Source: Cyanobacteria bacterium OH_CBB_238 (GTDB lineage Bacteria > Cyanobacteriota > Vampirovibrionia > Gastranaerophilales > Gastranaerophilaceae). From it: a stretch of 8,487 bases of DNA. Below are positions 5,581 to 8,487 of the stretch, one piece after another. Where the stretch lies: the NCBI GenBank assembly GCA_023409995.1, contig JAEYQN010000195.1, positions 1 to 8,487 of the forward strand, in the 5' to 3' direction. The position numbers and the translations under genes were made by a program. Numbering within the stretch: the first letter of the stretch is position 1; the number at the start of each line of letters is the position of its first letter. The notes below the pieces were generated by a model. The model was not told where the DNA came from. It did not search any database and saw nothing but the letters and a program-made list of their open reading frames with translations.

Positions 5581-5612
5581 TAGAAAAATTCCTTCTAAGT
5601 TGGAGTTTTCTA
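5581..5612. repeat. Hairpin-forming inverted repeat
   Basis: TAGAAAA at 5581-5587 pairs with TTTTCTA at 5606-5612. After a small mismatch, TCC pairs with GGA inside, leaving a loop of about 9 nt. It lies upstream of the predicted zincin promoter and far from minC. It is not followed by a clear T-run on either strand, so an operator or a small structured RNA is as likely as a terminator. Confidence 0.35.
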
Positions 5613-5727
5613 GGGGTTTACTTTGCTTAATATTTAAAATAAAACAAAATGAAACAAAAATAAAAAAAACAATTGTATTCTCTTAAAATTTAATATATTC
5701 TTTTTATAACCCTTTTGGAAACTTATT

Positions 5728-5757
5728 TTCCGATTAGAATCAATGTTTTAATACAAT
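5728..5757 (+). promoter_or_regulatory. Weak predicted promoter of the min operon
   Basis: TACAAT at 5752-5757 matches 5 of 6 bases of a -10 box. A poor -35 match, TTCCGA at 5728-5733, lies 18 bp upstream. The predicted start near 5764 gives a 30-nt leader before the minC ATG. No stronger candidate was found between the A-tract block and minC. Confidence 0.3.
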
Positions 5758-5793
5758 GTAGGTAGGGTTGTTATATAGTGAGAGAGAACGCAT

Positions 5794-6951
5794 ATGGATC
5801 AGGGTTTTAATGAAGAAATATACACTATAAATTTAAGCTACGTAAAAACAGCATCTGAAATAGTGTATGACTTAAGTACTATTTTGGACGGAGAAGAAGC
5901 TCGTAGGAAGAGGATTCTTTTAAAGCTGGGCAATATTGATTTGAATAAGTCCCAATTGTTGAGTATAGAGTCTCTTATTAGTAGTATTAATTCTAAATTG
6001 TGTTATATAGATACGACTTCTGAAGTAACAAAAGAAGCAGCGTCTTCTATTGGCATAATAATCGAAAATGCCGCTTCTAAAAAAATGGAAGAACCCGAAA
6101 AAACTTACAAATCAGTTCAAGAATTTGGATTTGAAAATCTGGCTAATTTTTCTAATCAAGTTGAAGAAAAAATAACAGATAATAATGAAGAACTGCAAGA
6201 CTTTGAACCTAATGAATATCTTAAACAATATGAAAATGAATACGAAGATCTGGAAAAAGACATTGTTATTCCTTCAACACCAAGAGTTTATGAAAAATTG
6301 GATATAATTTTAGAAGAAATTAAAGAATCGGCTGAAGAAATTGAAGAGCAAGAAAAAGCTACAAATGATGATGCGGATCAAGAGTTGAAGAATTCGGTTG
6401 AAAAAATATCAGAAGACGAAAATCTAACTAAAATAGCTGATGTTGAACAATTTGAAGAACTCGATACTATCTATGATGCTGAAAAAAAACTTGATATAGT
6501 TTTTGATTCTATTAAAGATAATCAAAATGACATAGCTGATAAAATTGATAATCCTTCAGTGGCAGATCAATCATATACTGATGAAGATATTCAAATCGAT
6601 GTATTGCCGACAAAGTATATAAAACAAACAATCAGATCAGGACAGATAATAAAATTTGATGGGAATATTGTCATTATTGGAGATTGCCATCCAGGTTGCG
6701 AAATTATAGCAGCTGGAGACATAACGGTGTGGGGTGTTCTTGGTGGAATTGCTCATGCCGGTTCTAAAGGTAATGAAAAAGCAAAAATTCGTGCATTAAA
6801 GATGAATGCAATTCAATTAAGAATATCAAATTGCTATGCAAGAAGACCAGACTATTTGCACTCAATTTTTGTAGATAAAACAAACACATTCACGCCAGAG
6901 GAGGCAAGAATTGTTAATGGCGAGATTATTGTATTTAAAATAAATGATTAA
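5794..6951 (+). CDS. minC: Septum site-determining protein MinC with long acidic insert
   Basis: MinC inhibits FtsZ assembly away from mid-cell and is recruited to the membrane by MinD. The C-terminal beta-helix domain is unmistakable at about 270-385: RSGQ (281-284), GNIVIIGD (290-297), the AAGDITVWG segment (306-314), HAGSKGNEKA (321-330) and QLRI (341-344). RSGQ is the motif linked to MinD binding in E. coli. Residues 1-95 fit a MinC N-terminal, FtsZ-facing domain. Between them, about 97-262 is low in complexity and about one third Asp or Glu. With 385 aa it is far longer than the usual 220-270. The family signature LRG before xAHAG reads LGG here (Gly317). The start is ATG 5794 with only a weak purine-rich ribosome site. 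It is the first gene of minC-minD-minE; minD starts 14 bases after its stop. The identity is firm; the function of the acidic insert is unknown. Confidence 0.93.
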   Translation: MDQGFNEEIYTINLSYVKTASEIVYDLSTILDGEEARRKRILLKLGNIDLNKSQLLSIESLISSINSKLCYIDTTSEVTKEAASSIGIIIENAASKKMEEPEKTYKSVQEFGFENLANFSNQVEEKITDNNEELQDFEPNEYLKQYENEYEDLEKDIVIPSTPRVYEKLDIILEEIKESAEEIEEQEKATNDDADQELKNSVEKISEDENLTKIADVEQFEELDTIYDAEKKLDIVFDSIKDNQNDIADKIDNPSVADQSYTDEDIQIDVLPTKYIKQTIRSGQIIKFDGNIVIIGDCHPGCEIIAAGDITVWGVLGGIAHAGSKGNEKAKIRALKMNAIQLRISNCYARRPDYLHSIFVDKTNTFTPEEARIVNGEIIVFKIND

Positions 6952-6965
6952 AGGAGTGGACATAA

Positions 6966-7772
6966 ATGAGCGGTAGAGTAATTGTAATCACTTCCGGAAA
7001 AGGTGGAGTAGGAAAAACCACTACCAGTGCAAACATTGGTACAGCTTTAGCAAAATCCGGATCTTCTGTTGTGTTAATAGATACAGATATTGGACTTAGA
7101 AATCTTGACTTACTATTGGGTTTAGAAAACAGAATAGTATATACTTTAGTTGACGTAGTTGAAGAGCGTTGCAAACTAAAACAAGCATTGGTTAAGGACA
7201 AGAGAAACCCCAATCTTTGCCTAATTGCTGCTGCTCAAACACGTGACAAGTCTGCGGTAACTCCAGATCAACTAAAAGAAATAACAGAAGAATTGCGTAA
7301 AGAATTTGATTTTGTATTAGTAGATTGTCCTGCGGGTATTGAGCACGGTTTCCAAACGGCTGTTGCTGGCGCATCTGAGGCAATAGTTGTAACAACTCCT
7401 GAGATGTCTGCAGTAAGAGATGCTGACAGAATAATTGGTTTGTTAGAAGCTAAAGAAGAAATAGAATCATACAAGTTATTATTAAATAGGGTCAGACCAA
7501 ATTTAATTAAATCTAATGACATGATGAGTGTGGATGATGTGGTTGATATATTATCTTGTTCTTTGATTGGTATTATTCCTGAGGATACTGGTATAATAAC
7601 TTCTACAAATAAAGGTGAACCTATAGTCAATGATGAAAAATCATTAGCTGGAAAAGCTTATCTTAATGTAGCTAAAAGAATTCAAGGAGAAGAAGTTCCT
7701 TTTCTTGATATCGATGAACCAATTGGATTAATTGCCAAATTTAAAAAGTTCTTTGCAGGATTGAAGGGTTAG
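6966..7772 (+). CDS. minD: Septum site-determining ATPase MinD
   Basis: MinD is a ParA-type ATPase that dimerises with ATP, binds the membrane, recruits MinC and is released by MinE. The 268-aa length is normal. It shows the deviant Walker A GKGGVGKTT (11-19, signature Lys12 and Lys17), the switch I region IDTDIGLRNLD (38-48), the switch II/Walker B region LVDCPAGIE (118-126, Asp120), and Asp152/Asp154 near the helix that contacts MinC and MinE in E. coli. The C-terminal segment PIGLIAKFKKFFAGLKG (252-268) is an amphipathic membrane-targeting helix. The sequence reads very close to cyanobacterial MinD, for example VKDKRNPNL and SAVRDAD. AAAGGAG is centred about 12 nt before ATG 6966. It is the middle gene of the operon and minE begins 12 bases after its stop. 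Nothing is missing. Confidence 0.97.
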   Translation: MSGRVIVITSGKGGVGKTTTSANIGTALAKSGSSVVLIDTDIGLRNLDLLLGLENRIVYTLVDVVEERCKLKQALVKDKRNPNLCLIAAAQTRDKSAVTPDQLKEITEELRKEFDFVLVDCPAGIEHGFQTAVAGASEAIVVTTPEMSAVRDADRIIGLLEAKEEIESYKLLLNRVRPNLIKSNDMMSVDDVVDILSCSLIGIIPEDTGIITSTNKGEPIVNDEKSLAGKAYLNVAKRIQGEEVPFLDIDEPIGLIAKFKKFFAGLKG

Positions 7773-7784
7773 GGAGAAAGCACA

Positions 7785-8345
7785 ATGAAAGAAATTTTAG
7801 CAGAATTTTACAGCAAGGTTATGTGCTTTTTTCAAGCAGAAAAAGCTGATAATAGTAAAGAAACAGCCACAAATAGGCTAAAGCTAGTTTTAATGCATGA
7901 TAGAACAAAGCTTGACCCTCTAACATTGGAAAAAATGCGCTCTGAACTGGTAAACGTCATCTCTAAGTATGTGGTTATTGACAAAGAATTACTAGAACTG
8001 AATCTTGAGGGAGAAGGAGATTCTGTCGCCTTAATGCTTAATATTCCAGTAATTAGGGCTAAAACAGAGGAAGAGCTGATATTAGAAGCTGAAGAAACTA
8101 TTGATGAAACTGAAGATGAAAACATCGAGGATTCAGATGAATCTGAAGTAGCTAATGATGAACAATTAGGTTGTGATTCAACTGACAACGAAGTAGAGAT
8201 TATTGTTTCTGATGAAGAAGTTTGTACTGAAGATGAGGCTATTACCGTTGCTGAGGAAGAAACAGAGTTAGAGGTTGCAATTGACTCAGAAAATTCTCAA
8301 TTGGCTTCAGCGACTGAAACTCAACTAAAAAAGAAGAAAAAATAA
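7785..8345 (+). CDS. minE: Cell division topological specificity factor MinE with acidic tail
   Basis: MinE stimulates the MinD ATPase and restricts MinC-MinD to the poles. Residues 1-17 (MKEILAEFYSKVMCFFQ) form a plausible membrane-binding amphipathic segment. Residues 30-48 (from NRLKLVLMHDR) are the MinD-contact region, and about 49-91 (KMRSELVNVISKYVVID, then ALMLNIPVIR) the dimerisation domain, reading closest to cyanobacterial MinE. A normal MinE is about 85-100 aa; this one is 186. The extra C-terminal part, residues 94-181, has 35 Asp or Glu and no Lys or Arg, and the protein ends in five lysines. AGGGAG precedes ATG 7785 at good spacing. It is the last gene of the operon, with a terminator 15 bases after the stop. 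The MinE identity is firm. The tail looks disordered and its role is unknown; the frame is open throughout, so it is not an obvious frameshift. Confidence 0.92.
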   Translation: MKEILAEFYSKVMCFFQAEKADNSKETATNRLKLVLMHDRTKLDPLTLEKMRSELVNVISKYVVIDKELLELNLEGEGDSVALMLNIPVIRAKTEEELILEAEETIDETEDENIEDSDESEVANDEQLGCDSTDNEVEIIVSDEEVCTEDEAITVAEEETELEVAIDSENSQLASATETQLKKKKK

Positions 8346-8360
8346 TTAATTATATAGAAT

Positions 8361-8393
8361 AAAGAGGGGAGCATGGTTGCTCTCTTCTTTTAT
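8361..8393 (+). terminator. Intrinsic terminator of the min operon
   Basis: AAAGAGGGGAGC (8361-8372) pairs with GCTCTCTTCTTT (8379-8390) over 12 bp with two G-U wobbles and a 6-nt loop ATGGTT, and runs into TTTTAT. It lies 15 nt after the minE stop and should end the minCDE transcript before the tRNA gene. Confidence 0.8.
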
Positions 8394-8419
8394 AAAATGT
8401 TAGTACTTGAAAAATAATT

Positions 8420-8448
8420 TTGCTTGTGAGATTATAGAAAAGTAAGAT
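8420..8448 (+). promoter_or_regulatory. Possible promoter of the tRNA gene
   Basis: TTGCTT (8420-8425), a 17-bp spacer, and TAAGAT (8443-8448) precede the tRNA. This would start transcription at about 8455, nearly at the mature 5' end. An alternative is TTGAAA (8407-8412) with ATTATA (8431-8436) at 18 bp. Neither is decisive. Confidence 0.3.
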
Positions 8449-8455
8449 ATATTAA

Positions 8456-8487
8456 CGCGGAGTGGAGCAGTCTGGTAGCTCGTCGGG
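8456..8487 (+). tRNA. Initiator tRNA-fMet, 5' part (cut by window edge)
   Basis: The last 32 bases match the 5' part of the E. coli initiator tRNA with only two differences (G6 to A and C16 to T). They contain the acceptor strand CGCGGAG, the D arm GAGC/GCTC with TGGTA in the loop, and the anticodon-stem strand ending in the three Gs (29-31) typical of initiators. The window ends one base before the anticodon loop, so CAT itself is not seen. Position 1 is C, as in bacterial initiators, where it should not pair with position 72. Confidence 0.88.

Larger units (their letters stand above)
5457..5793. other. Divergent intergenic region between zincin and minC
   Basis: These 337 bases hold no supportable gene. 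From left to right they contain a palindrome by the zincin ribosome site, a predicted minus-strand promoter, a hairpin at 5581-5612, a run of A-tracts at 5636-5672 broken only by single T, C or TG, and a weak plus-strand promoter before minC. The A-tract block could stiffen DNA or serve as an UP element. Nothing resembles a riboswitch class I know. Confidence 0.5.

Noticed and set aside
5380..5583. Plus-strand frame over the zincin start and intergenic region
   Set aside because: It is antisense to the signal peptide and promoter of the zincin gene and has low-complexity content.
5636..5672. Phased A-tracts causing DNA curvature
   Set aside because: The A-runs repeat about every 5-6 bases rather than 10-11, so their bends would largely cancel; noted only as an A-rich block.
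7192..7630. Minus-strand open frames inside minD
   Set aside because: minD is complete and conserved on the plus strand; these are reverse-frame shadows.

Overview
The window is about 30% GC (hand estimate) and looks like a chromosomal segment from a non-photosynthetic relative of the cyanobacteria (Melainabacteria/Vampirovibrionia, most likely Gastranaerophilales). The main reason is the Min system. MinD and the core of MinE read closest, from memory, to cyanobacterial versions, but they sit in a very AT-rich genome next to a Gastranaerophilales-like prepilin. This is recognition by eye; no database search was run.

Layout. (1) 1-280, minus strand: the start of a type IV prepilin-like gene running off the left edge. 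(2) 281-627: its roughly 300-nt upstream region, which is richer in GC than the rest and packed with 11 CATG tetramers, nested inverted repeats and an 11-bp direct repeat. (3) 628-659: a terminator. (4) 676-3753, minus strand: a 1025-aa UvrD/Rep-type helicase fused to a RecB/AddB-type nuclease with a predicted 4Fe-4S cluster. (5) 3754-3927: a divergent promoter region. (6) 3928-4284 and 4321-4698, plus strand: a FeoA-like protein and a cysteine-rich zinc-ribbon protein. The second gene has a predicted promoter whose start site would fall on its ATG. (7) 4752-5456, minus strand: a secreted HExxH zincin-like protein, with its own terminator next to the stop of the zinc-ribbon gene. (8) 5457-5793: an AT-rich divergent intergenic region with a palindrome and a hairpin. 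(9) 5794-8345, plus strand: minC-minD-minE with short gaps and good ribosome sites, ending in a terminator. (10) 8456-8487: the first 32 nt of an initiator tRNA-fMet.

How the genes work together. MinC, MinD and MinE form the division-site placement system: the MinD ATPase on the membrane recruits the FtsZ inhibitor MinC, and MinE moves MinD. Here MinC has an acidic insert of about 165 residues between its two domains. MinE has an acidic tail of about 90 residues with no Lys or Arg until a terminal run of five lysines. MinD is of normal length. The helicase-nuclease is probably a DNA-end processing or repair enzyme. The remaining genes have no evident link to each other.

The most unusual features are the CATG-rich, multi-hairpin region upstream of the prepilin and the matched acidic expansions of MinC and MinE. 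I see no CRISPR array, insertion sequence, prophage module or recognised defence operon.
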